Source: PBB1 sp965229345
Lineage (GTDB): Bacteria; Pseudomonadota; Gammaproteobacteria; Burkholderiales; Burkholderiaceae_C
Direction of reading: 5' to 3'
Assembly: GCA_965229345.1 (NCBI GenBank)
Contig: OZ245872.1
Coordinates: 1-64,000, forward strand
DNA: 64,000 nt
Both the position numbers and the translations under genes were made by a program. This document shows, piece by piece, positions 1-9,001 of this stretch; position 1 is the stretch's first letter, and the number at the start of each line of letters is the position of its first letter. Below the pieces are notes generated by a model. That model was not told the DNA's origin. It saw only the letters and a program-made list of their open reading frames with translations, and searched no databases.

Positions 1-2
1 CC

Positions 3-707
3 GGCTTCGACACCTGCCGCCGCATCAAGGAAACACCGGCCTGGGCCCATGTGCCGGTAATCTTCATGACCGGGCTGTCGGAAACCTCGAACGTGGTCGA
101 GGGCTTCGCGTGCGGCGGTGTCGACTACGTCGTCAAACCGCTGCGCGCGCAGGAGGTGCTGGCACGGCTGCACACCCATGCACGCAATGCCCGCATCACG
201 CGGATGGCGCGCGACGCGGTCGACGTGGCCGGCCTCGGCGTGGTGTTCGTCGATGCGCTCGGCCGCATCGCCTGGCGTTCGCCGCAGGCAGCCGTCTGGC
301 TGCAGGCACTGGAAGACGGCAGCGGCGACGGCAAGCTGCCGATCGCCCTGCGTGCGGCGCTCGATGTCGCGCTGGAGGCCGACAGCACGCAGGTGGTCAA
401 CACCCGAACCGACCCTCCCCTGTCGGTGCGCAACATGGGCACCGCCATGCTGGGTGAAACCATGCTGCTGCTGGAACTTCAGCGCGAAGACACCCAGGCC
501 TCGTCGCGCCTGGCCCACGCGGCGCTGACCCCGCGCGAGACCGAGGTGCTGTCCTGGCTGGCCAAGGGCAAGACCAACCGCGACATCGCCGACATCCTCG
601 GCATGAGCCCACGCACCGTCAACAAGCACCTCGAGCATGTGTTCGAGAAGCTGGGCGTCGAAACCCGCGCCGCCGCCGCGGCCCTGGCCAGCGGATGCCT
701 GCCATGA
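3..707 (+). CDS. Response regulator, REC - linker - LuxR HTH (5' truncated)
   Basis: The reading frame is open from the first base of the window, so the N-terminus (including the phosphoacceptor Asp) lies upstream. The visible start is the second half of a receiver domain: the VPVIFMTG strand and the conserved Lys of VVKPL. A linker of about 110 residues that could be PAS-like (GVVFVDALGRIAW) follows. The C-terminus is a LuxR/FixJ helix-turn-helix (LTPRETEVL...GKTNRDIADILGMSPRTVNKHLEHVFEKLGV). It is probably a cytoplasmic transcription factor of a two-component system. The cognate kinase is not in the window and the regulated genes are unknown. Confidence 0.9.
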   Translation, partial: GFDTCRRIKETPAWAHVPVIFMTGLSETSNVVEGFACGGVDYVVKPLRAQEVLARLHTHARNARITRMARDAVDVAGLGVVFVDALGRIAWRSPQAAVWLQALEDGSGDGKLPIALRAALDVALEADSTQVVNTRTDPPLSVRNMGTAMLGETMLLLELQREDTQASSRLAHAALTPRETEVLSWLAKGKTNRDIADILGMSPRTVNKHLEHVFEKLGVETRAAAAALASGCLP

Positions 708-743
708 CCCGCGCCGCCCGTGGCCCTCTGTCCTGGCCTGAGG

Positions 744-1859
744 TCAATCCGCCCGGCCATGATCTGCCCGGAAACCCTCCAGCGCGCGGACGCGGGCCAG
801 CACCTGGGCGCGGCCGAAACGGTGCTCGATGGCCTCGCGATTGGCCTGCTGGAGCCAGGCGCTGAGCGGTTGCCAGGCAGCGACCGGGTCGGTGCCCAGC
901 AGGTCGATGGGAAACACCACGGCGCCCAGCTCGGTGAAAAAGCCGAACAGCGGGTTGGTGCGCTGCAAGAACACCTTGGCGCCCCGGTACAGCCCCGAGC
1001 TGATATTGCCCACCGCCTTCTGCCGGCGGTGATTCATCACGATGAACCCGCAGCCGGCGATCCGTTGCTGGTAATCGGCGATCGTCATCCAGGTGCGCAG
1101 CGACACGAATCGATCGCCAAACATCTCGCGACCGGTCTGCTCGATGTGGTCGGCATAGATCGGGTTGCCGTAGCTCAACGGCACGACCAGCCGCGAGGTC
1201 GCCGGCAAAGCGTCGCGCAGCACATCGAAGACCTCGAGGTGGTTGTTGTGCGGCGACGCCGACTGCCCCAGCAGCACATCGGGCCCGCGCATCGGGCAGC
1301 CCCCCTGCGCGAAGGTGTCCTCGACGGTGAACGACGGCAACGCATGGTAGGTGGCCTTCAGTTGCGGCAACGCATCGCGCACCATCGTGACTTCGGCCGG
1401 GTTGACGCTGAACACATCGACGCGCCCGGCCACCGAGGTGACGTGCGGTCGCATCACCTTCAGCTGACGCTGTTTCAGTCCCAACTGGCTCAGCAGCGCC
1501 TCGGTCTTGTCGAACCAGTAGCCGCCGATGCTGTTCGACAGCAGCCCGTAGTAATCGAAACCGTAGCCGATCCAGACCACCAGGCTGCCTTTCGGCGCCC
1601 CGCGAAGTGCGCGCGCATGGTGCTTGGTCATCGAGTGGACCACCACCATGTCGGCGCCACGCAGTTCGGGCATCAACCACGGCAGCAGAAAGAACATCGG
1701 ATGTCGGTAGCGGACCCTCGCCTCGGGCTTCAGAAACGTCTGCTGGTACTTGGGGAGCCGGCAAACGACGAAGGTGTTCGCGCCGGGAAACGCCTCCTCG
1801 AACAGTGAGCGCGCCAGCGGCAGGAACTTTTCGTCCTGGGCCAGGTGGACGATCTTCAT
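744..1859 (-). CDS. WecF-like TDP-Fuc4NAc:lipid glycosyltransferase
   Basis: This 371-residue protein starting MKIVHLAQDEKF resembles the 4-alpha-L-fucosyltransferase/WecF family (PF07429). That family transfers 4-acetamido-4,6-dideoxygalactose from a dTDP donor to an undecaprenyl-linked acceptor at the inner membrane. Supporting stretches are FVVCRLPKYQ, VVWIGYGFDYYGLL, LLGQSASPHNNHLEVFD and VVPLSYGNPIYA. The start was chosen because its ATG overlaps the upstream stop as ATGA. The neighbouring WecE-type aminotransferase and the hexapeptide acetyltransferase would supply its donor sugar. The acceptor cannot be told from sequence, and no WecA/WecG partner is adjacent. Family assignment is good; exact substrate is inferred. 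Confidence 0.82.
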   Translation of the reverse strand: MKIVHLAQDEKFLPLARSLFEEAFPGANTFVVCRLPKYQQTFLKPEARVRYRHPMFFLLPWLMPELRGADMVVVHSMTKHHARALRGAPKGSLVVWIGYGFDYYGLLSNSIGGYWFDKTEALLSQLGLKQRQLKVMRPHVTSVAGRVDVFSVNPAEVTMVRDALPQLKATYHALPSFTVEDTFAQGGCPMRGPDVLLGQSASPHNNHLEVFDVLRDALPATSRLVVPLSYGNPIYADHIEQTGREMFGDRFVSLRTWMTIADYQQRIAGCGFIVMNHRRQKAVGNISSGLYRGAKVFLQRTNPLFGFFTELGAVVFPIDLLGTDPVAAWQPLSAWLQQANREAIEHRFGRAQVLARVRALEGFRADHGRAD

Positions 1860-2992
1860 GCGGCGCGCTCGGCCTCGGACAGTGCCGCAGCGAAGATGTC
1901 CGCCACCGCCGCCACGTCGACACCGATCCACAGCGGCATGCGCAGCAGCCGCGCCGAGAGGTCGTCGGTGACGCTCAATTCGCCGTGGGCGCGCCCGAAG
2001 CGGCGGCCTGCCACCGACGAATGCAGTGGCACGTAATGGAACACCGGGCTCGCGCCGCGCTCGCGCATGCGCTGGATGACAACGGCGCGGTCGATCGCGC
2101 GCGGCAGCAGCAGGTAATACATGTGGGCGTTGTGGGTCGCCCAGGACGGAACCACCGGTCGCCGCAGCCGCCCTGTTCGTTCGTGGTCGGCGAATAGCTC
2201 GTGGTAGGCATGCCACAGGTCGAGCCGCTGTTGCGTGATCGGCTGTGCCGCCTCGAGCTGCGGGGCGAGGAAGGCGGCGACCAGCTCACCCGGACCGTAC
2301 GACGAGCCCATGTCGCACCAGGTGTACTTGTCGACCTGGCCCCGGACGAACCGGCTGCGGTTGGTGCCCTTGTCGCGCAGCATCTCGGCGCGCTCGACGA
2401 ATCGCGGGTCGTTCAGGAGCAGTGCACCGCCCTCGCCGCACATGATGTTCTTGGTCTCGTGGAAGCTCAGACATCCGATCTGTCCGATCGAACCCAGTGG
2501 TCGCGACTCGAAGCTCGACATCAGCGCCTGTGCAGCGTCTTCTATCAGCAGCAGGCCGTGCCTCTGCGCGATGCGCGCGATGGCATCCATGTCGCAGGCC
2601 ACACCGGCGTAATGCACCGCGACGATGGCCCGCGTTCGCGGCGTGATGGCCGATTCGATCAACGTCTCGTCGATGTTCAGCGTGTCGGCCCGGATGTCCA
2701 CGAACACAGGCACGCCACCTCTGAGCACGAAGGCGTTGGCCGTCGAGGTGAAGGTGTACGACGGCATGATGACCTCGTCGCCCGGGCCGATGTCGGCCAG
2801 CAGCGCGGCCATCTCGAGCGCGGCAGTGCATGAGTGCGTCAGGAACGCCCTGGGCGAGCGGGTCAACCCGGCAATCAGGGCTTCACAGTGCTTGGTGAAC
2901 TGCCCGTCGCCCGCGAGCTGGCCGGCGCTGTGGGCTTCGGCCATGCGGACGAACTCGAGTCCGGTCAGGTGGGGGCGATTGAAGGGAATCAT
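1856..2992 (-). CDS. wecE: dTDP-4-amino-4,6-dideoxygalactose transaminase (WecE/RffA type)
   Basis: This PLP-dependent sugar aminotransferase of the DegT/DnrJ/EryC1/StrS family has 378 residues and closely resembles enterobacterial WecE. It shares MIPFN at the N-terminus, SCTAALEMAALL, GDEVIMPSYTFTSTANAFVLRGG, HYAGVACDMD and GTNRSRFVRGQVDKYTW. The Schiff-base lysine is K181 in SFHETKN. The expected reaction is glutamate-dependent amination of dTDP-4-keto-6-deoxy-glucose. The enzymes that make this substrate (RmlA, RmlB) lie about 44 kb away in the window. It sits between the acetyltransferase (22 bp upstream) and the WecF-like transferase (ATGA overlap), so translational coupling is likely. 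Confidence 0.92.
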   Translation of the reverse strand: MIPFNRPHLTGLEFVRMAEAHSAGQLAGDGQFTKHCEALIAGLTRSPRAFLTHSCTAALEMAALLADIGPGDEVIMPSYTFTSTANAFVLRGGVPVFVDIRADTLNIDETLIESAITPRTRAIVAVHYAGVACDMDAIARIAQRHGLLLIEDAAQALMSSFESRPLGSIGQIGCLSFHETKNIMCGEGGALLLNDPRFVERAEMLRDKGTNRSRFVRGQVDKYTWCDMGSSYGPGELVAAFLAPQLEAAQPITQQRLDLWHAYHELFADHERTGRLRRPVVPSWATHNAHMYYLLLPRAIDRAVVIQRMRERGASPVFHYVPLHSSVAGRRFGRAHGELSVTDDLSARLLRMPLWIGVDVAAVADIFAAALSEAERAA

Positions 2993-3014
2993 CGTCGCTG
3001 CACCGATCGGCGGC

Positions 3015-3680
3015 TCAGATGCGGCGCAGGGTCTGGACGCCGCCCTCCCGCCGCGGCGTGCCGGTGGCCCGATAGACGCCCTCGGGCTCGCAATCCGACA
3101 GGATCACCGCCCCCGCACCCACGACGCATCGGGCGCCGACGGTGATGTGGTCTCGCACGGTGGCGCTGGCGCCGATGAAGCAGCACTCACCGATGTCGAC
3201 CGCACCCAGCAGCTTGCAGCCGGCCGCAAGAAAGGCGTGGTCTCGAACCACGGCGTCGTGGCCGATGTGGACGTGTGCGCCCATCTGGAGGTCGCAGCCC
3301 AGCGTTGCGAACGGCTTGATCACGGTGAGCTCGCCGATGAAGGTGTTGTCCCCGACGGACACACCGCTGGCCACGACCGCGGACGCGTGCACATAGCTGG
3401 CCAGCGTGTAGCCCTTCGCCTTGGCCTCGACGTACTTCGAACGCCGGCCTTCGTTGACACCGTTGTAGCCAACGGCGACGTACAGATCGAACTGGTCCGG
3501 CGGGGCGGCGTCAGTCAGGGTTTCGAAGGGCAGCACCGGCAGCCCGCAGAACGACGGCTCGGTGATGTACTGCGCATCGGCGGTGAAGGCGACGACACGG
3601 TGATCGGGGCTGGTGCTGAAGTAGTGGTGCATCTGCTTCGCATACGCAGTGATCCCGAAGATCACGAGGTCACGTCTCAT
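3015..3680 (-). CDS. NeuD/PglD-family hexapeptide sugar N-acetyltransferase
   Basis: This 221-residue protein has an N-terminal nucleotide-sugar binding region (VIFGITAYAKQMHHYF, residues 7-22) and a left-handed beta-helix of hexapeptide repeats from about residue 97. H141 in HIGHDAVV aligns by eye with the catalytic histidine region of PglD. PglD-type enzymes acetylate the 4-amino group of UDP-4-amino sugars with acetyl-CoA. Next to a WecE-type aminotransferase, the obvious inference is that it replaces the GNAT enzyme WecD and makes dTDP-Fuc4NAc. O-acetylation or another amino sugar cannot be excluded. It follows the WbqC gene after 3 bp. Confidence 0.8.
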   Translation of the reverse strand: MRRDLVIFGITAYAKQMHHYFSTSPDHRVVAFTADAQYITEPSFCGLPVLPFETLTDAAPPDQFDLYVAVGYNGVNEGRRSKYVEAKAKGYTLASYVHASAVVASGVSVGDNTFIGELTVIKPFATLGCDLQMGAHVHIGHDAVVRDHAFLAAGCKLLGAVDIGECCFIGASATVRDHITVGARCVVGAGAVILSDCEPEGVYRATGTPRREGGVQTLRRI

Positions 3681-3683
3681 GGC

Positions 3684-4385
3684 TCAGTCCTTGTGGGTGT
3701 GGCGCAGGTAGCGCGCTGCGTGGTGCCCGCAATTGAACAGCAGATCGACCACCGACACCTGGGGTTCGAACTCGCCCCAGAGCTGTGGATACGGCGGGTA
3801 GCCGTCGTAGTCGAACCACTCGACCGCCAGGCCTCGCTCTGCGAACGCCGACTCTCGCAGGTAGGCCCGCGCTGCAGGGCCGCTGACGTAATGCGTGGCA
3901 CCCGCCTGCATGCAAATGTCGACCAGCCGCTGCGTGGGATCGCTGGCCGCTGATGGGTAGGACGTCGAGTCGACCAGTCGCGTGCCGATGCCCAGGAACC
4001 GGGCGATCGCCGCAATGCTGTGTCGGTTCCAGTCGCTGAGCTTGCGCTGAGGCTCGCCGACATAGAACGGCGAGAGCAACGCGACCGCTGCGGCCGCGTG
4101 CGGCGCACGCGCATGGTTCAGCGTGATCGCCTTCCAGTGCAAGGCCCGCCAGCGGTCGCCAGCGACCTCGATGTCGCACACCGGTGTGCGGTGCCTGAAA
4201 TCGAACCTCACCGGCACCGTCAGCCACTGCAGACCGCGCGGCGTCTTGATGCGGTTGCGGTTGCGCCAATCGCCCCTGGTGTACTGAACCTCGTCGTAGA
4301 ACACGAACTCGTCCACGTACGCCATCAGATCGAAGTAGCCCTTCCATGGCAGGTAGTTGCTCTGCAGGATGGCGATTCGCTTCAT
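3684..4385 (-). CDS. WbqC-family protein
   Basis: This 233-residue protein has the WbqC family (PF08889) hallmarks: RIAILQSNYLPWKGYFDLMA at the N-terminus, FVFYDEVQYTRGDWRNRNRIK, YVSGPAARAYL and SVVDLLFNCG. The family's biochemical role is not established, but members recur in O-antigen and glycan clusters beside aminotransferases. It is the first gene of the four-gene sugar unit. The start MKRIAIL was preferred over an upstream in-frame ATG because the conserved domain begins there. Only about 100 bp separate it from the divergent ureA gene, so promoters of both units must lie in that gap. Confidence 0.8.
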   Translation of the reverse strand: MKRIAILQSNYLPWKGYFDLMAYVDEFVFYDEVQYTRGDWRNRNRIKTPRGLQWLTVPVRFDFRHRTPVCDIEVAGDRWRALHWKAITLNHARAPHAAAAVALLSPFYVGEPQRKLSDWNRHSIAAIARFLGIGTRLVDSTSYPSAASDPTQRLVDICMQAGATHYVSGPAARAYLRESAFAERGLAVEWFDYDGYPPYPQLWGEFEPQVSVVDLLFNCGHHAARYLRHTHKD

Positions 4386-4486
4386 GGGGGGTGCGTTGTA
4401 GGACCAAGCTGGCATCGGTCTTGTATGCAAGCAACCTGTCACGCAAAGTTACCATCTTCCATCGCTCAAGCGCACCGACTTACCCC

Positions 4487-4789
4487 ATGGAACTGACCCC
4501 CCGCGAAAAAGACAAGCTGCTGATCTTCACCGCCGCGCTGCTGGCTGAACGCAGGCGAGCGCGGGGCCTGAAGCTGAACTACCCGGAAGCGGTGGCACTG
4601 ATCAGCGCCGCGATCATGGAAGGCGCACGCGACGGCAAGACGGTGGCCGAGCTGATGAGCGACGGCAAGCTGGTGCTCACGCGCGCCGACGTGATGGACG
4701 GCGTGGCCGAGCTGATCCCCGAGATCCAGATGGAAGCGACCTTCCCCGACGGCACCAAGCTGGTGACCGTGCATCAGCCGATCACCTGA
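4487..4789 (+). CDS. ureA: Urease gamma subunit
   Basis: The 100-residue protein has the usual length of UreA and starts MELTPREKDKLL, as the family does. LNYPEAVALIS, MEGARDGKTVAELM, VMDGVAELIPEIQ and the end TVHQPIT are family landmarks. UreA is the small structural subunit of the nickel enzyme that hydrolyses urea to ammonia and carbamate. A longer in-frame start upstream was rejected because it adds residues absent from the family. Normally ureD would precede ureA in Burkholderiales; here the upstream gene is a divergent WbqC homologue. Confidence 0.97.
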   Translation: MELTPREKDKLLIFTAALLAERRRARGLKLNYPEAVALISAAIMEGARDGKTVAELMSDGKLVLTRADVMDGVAELIPEIQMEATFPDGTKLVTVHQPIT

Positions 4790-4812
4790 CCACTCCGACA
4801 CGAGGAACTTCG

Positions 4813-4974
4813 ATGAAAACCTTCGCTTTGCTGCTCTTGGCGCCCTCGCTGGTGTGGGCACACACCGGCCATGGCATGGGTGATGGCTGGCACTGGCATC
4901 CGTCTGACACCTGGGGCTACCTGCTGATGGGCGCGGTGGTGGTGTTCGCCATGTGGGGGAGGCGCAAGAAGTGA
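4813..4974 (+). CDS. Small His-rich membrane protein inside the urease operon
   Basis: This is a 53-residue open frame with a good ribosome site (GAGGA at 4802-4806). The N-terminus reads as a cleavable signal sequence ending around VWA. It is followed by a short His/Trp-rich segment, HTGHGMGDGWHWH, with five histidines in 13 residues. After that come one hydrophobic span (GYLLMGAVVVFAMW) and a basic GRRKK end. The predicted topology is a periplasm-facing His patch on a single anchor. It lies 23 bp after ureA, and its stop overlaps the GTG start of ureB, so it is translated as part of the operon. A role in nickel handling is only inferred. Confidence 0.75.
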   Translation: MKTFALLLLAPSLVWAHTGHGMGDGWHWHPSDTWGYLLMGAVVVFAMWGRRKK

Positions 4975-5276
4975 TCCCCGGCGAACTGCTCACCGACGGC
5001 CCCGACCACCCGATCAACGTCGGGCGCCGCACGATCACCGCCGTGGTCGAGAACCGCGGCGACCGGCCGATCCAGGTCGGCTCGCACTACCACTTCGCCG
5101 AAACCAACGGCGCACTGGCGTTCGACCGAGCGGCCGCGCGCGGCATGCGGCTGAACATCGCCTCGGGCACCGCGGTGCGCTTCGAGCCGGGTCAGCAACG
5201 CACCGTCGAGCTGGTTGATTTCGCCGGAGACCGGCAGGTCTACGGCTTCCGAGCGCAGATTCAGGGCGCGCTCTGA
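4971..5276 (+). CDS. ureB: Urease beta subunit
   Basis: The 101-residue protein begins MIPGELLTDG, the canonical UreB start, using GTG at 4971. A GTG at 4953 is also in frame but would add non-family residues. The chosen start has a strong purine-rich ribosome site (GGGGGAGG just upstream) and overlaps the preceding stop as GTGA. Conserved stretches are RPIQVGSHYHFAETN, FDRAAARGMRLNIASGTAVRFEPG and VYGF. It forms the (alpha-beta-gamma)3 apoenzyme with UreA and UreC. Confidence 0.96.
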   Translation: MIPGELLTDGPDHPINVGRRTITAVVENRGDRPIQVGSHYHFAETNGALAFDRAAARGMRLNIASGTAVRFEPGQQRTVELVDFAGDRQVYGFRAQIQGAL

Positions 5277-5310
5277 GCGGCCCATCCCCACACGATTTCG
5301 CAGGACCCCC

Positions 5311-7038
<1,728 letters not shown>

Positions 7039-7072
7039 CCGCGCGGGTCATCCGCGGTCGTGTATCGGCGCG

Positions 7073-7654
7073 TCAGGCGCGCATTCGACGGCGCACGCCC
7101 AGGAACAGCAAGCCCAGACCGGCCGTCATCAAGCCCAACGATGCGGGCTCCGGCACGGCGGACACCTGGCTGATCTTCAACGAGATGCCGCCCGCGTTGT
7201 CGGGCACGTAATAGTCGCGCAGCGTGAAGGCCAGGGTGGTCGTGCTGGCCAGCTCGAAGGTCGTCGAGAAATTCTGGACGCTGGGCAGTGCGGCCACCGC
7301 CACGGCGGACGAGCCACCTCCACCTTCACCATAGAGCAGCACTTTTCGAGTCGCATCGTCGGCCATCACGAACGCCCACGCCCAGCTGGAAGTGCCGACG
7401 TTGTAACTCCAGGCGGTGAAGCTGGCGCCTGGCAAACCTGCGGCATTGGTGATGGCATACGTTCCAGGGCCGAGGGTGAGTTGCACCGGCGTGCCGATCA
7501 GGTTGATGTGCTGGCCCGGCACCGGCGCCGGATCGCTGCCGCCGCTGTCGTAAGTGAAGCCGTGGCTGCTGTCGATGTTGACGATGGACTGCGCCTGGGC
7601 GAGCAGGCTGCTGGCGAGCAGCGCGGCGGCGGCGAGATGGGGTCCGAACTTCAT
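7073..7654 (-). CDS. PEP-CTERM sorting-domain protein
   Basis: This 193-residue exported protein has an N-terminal signal peptide (AAAALLASSLLAQAQ). Its C-terminal PEP-CTERM signal reads VPEPASLGLMTAGLGLLF, a hydrophobic span followed by a basic tail (RRRMRA). Such proteins are recognised by an exosortase and are usually linked to extracellular polysaccharide. The middle is rich in Ser, Thr, Gly and Ala and has no recognised catalytic motif. It converges on ureC with only 34 bp between the stops, breaking the usual ureC-ureE adjacency. No exosortase gene is in the window. Confidence 0.88.
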   Translation of the reverse strand: MKFGPHLAAAALLASSLLAQAQSIVNIDSSHGFTYDSGGSDPAPVPGQHINLIGTPVQLTLGPGTYAITNAAGLPGASFTAWSYNVGTSSWAWAFVMADDATRKVLLYGEGGGGSSAVAVAALPSVQNFSTTFELASTTTLAFTLRDYYVPDNAGGISLKISQVSAVPEPASLGLMTAGLGLLFLGVRRRMRA

Positions 7655-7821
7655 GGGTGATCTCCCTGTGTGCGGCCAGAAACCGTAACGGCAGGGCTGG
7701 CCTCCGCCAACCCCCTGAATGAGTGGTCATGCTGCGTGCACGGCTGATGCCGCTGAGCTTGGGCTCAGCCCTCGGCCGATCCGCACGAAAGTCTGCATGC
7801 CGGCAGACTCGACTCGACAGA

Positions 7822-8901
7822 TCAGGCCGCCGCCGGAAACGCGATCAGGTGGTCCAGGTCGAGGCGGATGCCGATGGCTTCGCCGATGCGGTGGTTGTGG
7901 TGCGAGGGCACCATCGACAGCACGCGGGTGCCGCTGGCGAGTTCGAGCGTGTACAGGATCTGCGCGCCCCTGAACGCCTTGTGCCGCACGATGCCCTGGG
8001 CGGCACTGGTGTCGTCGTGGACCACATCGTCGGGGCGCAGCAGCACGTCGATCTGGCTACCGACGGGGCACGGCCGGCCATCGGGCGCATAGCGGATGGC
8101 CTCGGCGGCCGACACCGCGCCGATCTCGATCGTCAATTGCCGCTCGGCCACCACCGTGCCGCGCACGAAGACGCCTTGACCGATGAAATCGGCCACGAAG
8201 CGGCTGGCCGGTCGGTGGTACAGGTTGTAGGCGGTGTCGATCTGCTGGATGCGCCCTTCGGACATCACCGCCACCTCATCGGCCATCGCGAAGGCCTCGT
8301 TCTGGTCGTGGGTGACGAACACGGCGGTGGTCTGCGTGGCCTTCAAGACCTCGCGCACCTCGGCGGCCAACTGTTCACGCAGTTCGACATCCAGGTTCGA
8401 GAACGGCTCGTCCATCAGCAGCAGCCTTGGCTGCGGCGCCAGCGCCCGGGCCAGTGCCACGCGCTGCTGCTGACCACCGGACAGCTCGTGCGGGTAGCGC
8501 TGCGCGTGCGCGCTCAACCCGACCATCTCGAGCAGGCGCTGCACCCGCGCCTGGTCGTCGGCGCCGCCACGCGTTCCGAAGGCGACGTTGCGCTCGACGC
8601 TCAGGTGCGGGAACAGCGCGTAGTCCTGAAACACCATGCCGATGCGGCGCTGCTCCGGCGGCAGGTGCCGGCCCGGCCCGCTGACCACCTCGCCCGCGAT
8701 GCGGATCTCGCCCCCGGCCAGGGGCTCAAAACCACCGATGCAGCGCAGCACCGTGGTCTTGCCGCAGCCGGAAGGGCCGAGCAGGCAGCAGATGCTGCCG
8801 GCAGACAGCGACAGATCCAGCCCATCGACCGTGGTGCGCGCACCGTACGCATGGCGCACGCCGTTCAGGCTCAGGACAGGGAAGGAGGTGGGGGGATTCA
8901 T
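7822..8901 (-). CDS. fbpC: Iron(III) ABC transporter ATPase
   Basis: This 359-residue ATPase of the FbpC/spermidine-type family has Walker A GPSGCGKTT (42-50), signature LSGGQQQR (140-147) and Walker B LLLMDEP (160-166), followed by a switch histidine in VFVTHDQNEA. A C-terminal TOBE-like regulatory domain follows (about residues 240-359). The start MNPPTSF places the first beta strand at the normal distance; further upstream starts are possible but poorly supported. It is divergent from the permease gene, with 100 bp between the start codons. Iron is the likely substrate, given the neighbouring binding protein. Confidence 0.9.
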   Translation of the reverse strand: MNPPTSFPVLSLNGVRHAYGARTTVDGLDLSLSAGSICCLLGPSGCGKTTVLRCIGGFEPLAGGEIRIAGEVVSGPGRHLPPEQRRIGMVFQDYALFPHLSVERNVAFGTRGGADDQARVQRLLEMVGLSAHAQRYPHELSGGQQQRVALARALAPQPRLLLMDEPFSNLDVELREQLAAEVREVLKATQTTAVFVTHDQNEAFAMADEVAVMSEGRIQQIDTAYNLYHRPASRFVADFIGQGVFVRGTVVAERQLTIEIGAVSAAEAIRYAPDGRPCPVGSQIDVLLRPDDVVHDDTSAAQGIVRHKAFRGAQILYTLELASGTRVLSMVPSHHNHRIGEAIGIRLDLDHLIAFPAAA

Positions 8902-9001
8902 CGATGAGGCCGCGGGCATGGCGGCGTGGCGCCTGCCGCACGGGCCGTACACTGCCTGCGAATCAATCGCGTTCACGACGCGCCGCGATGATATCCCCCG
9001 C

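Noticed and set aside
7791..7810. Hairpin AGTCTGC/GCAGACT between the PEP-CTERM gene and fbpC
   Set aside because: No T-run follows on either strand, so it is not called a terminator.
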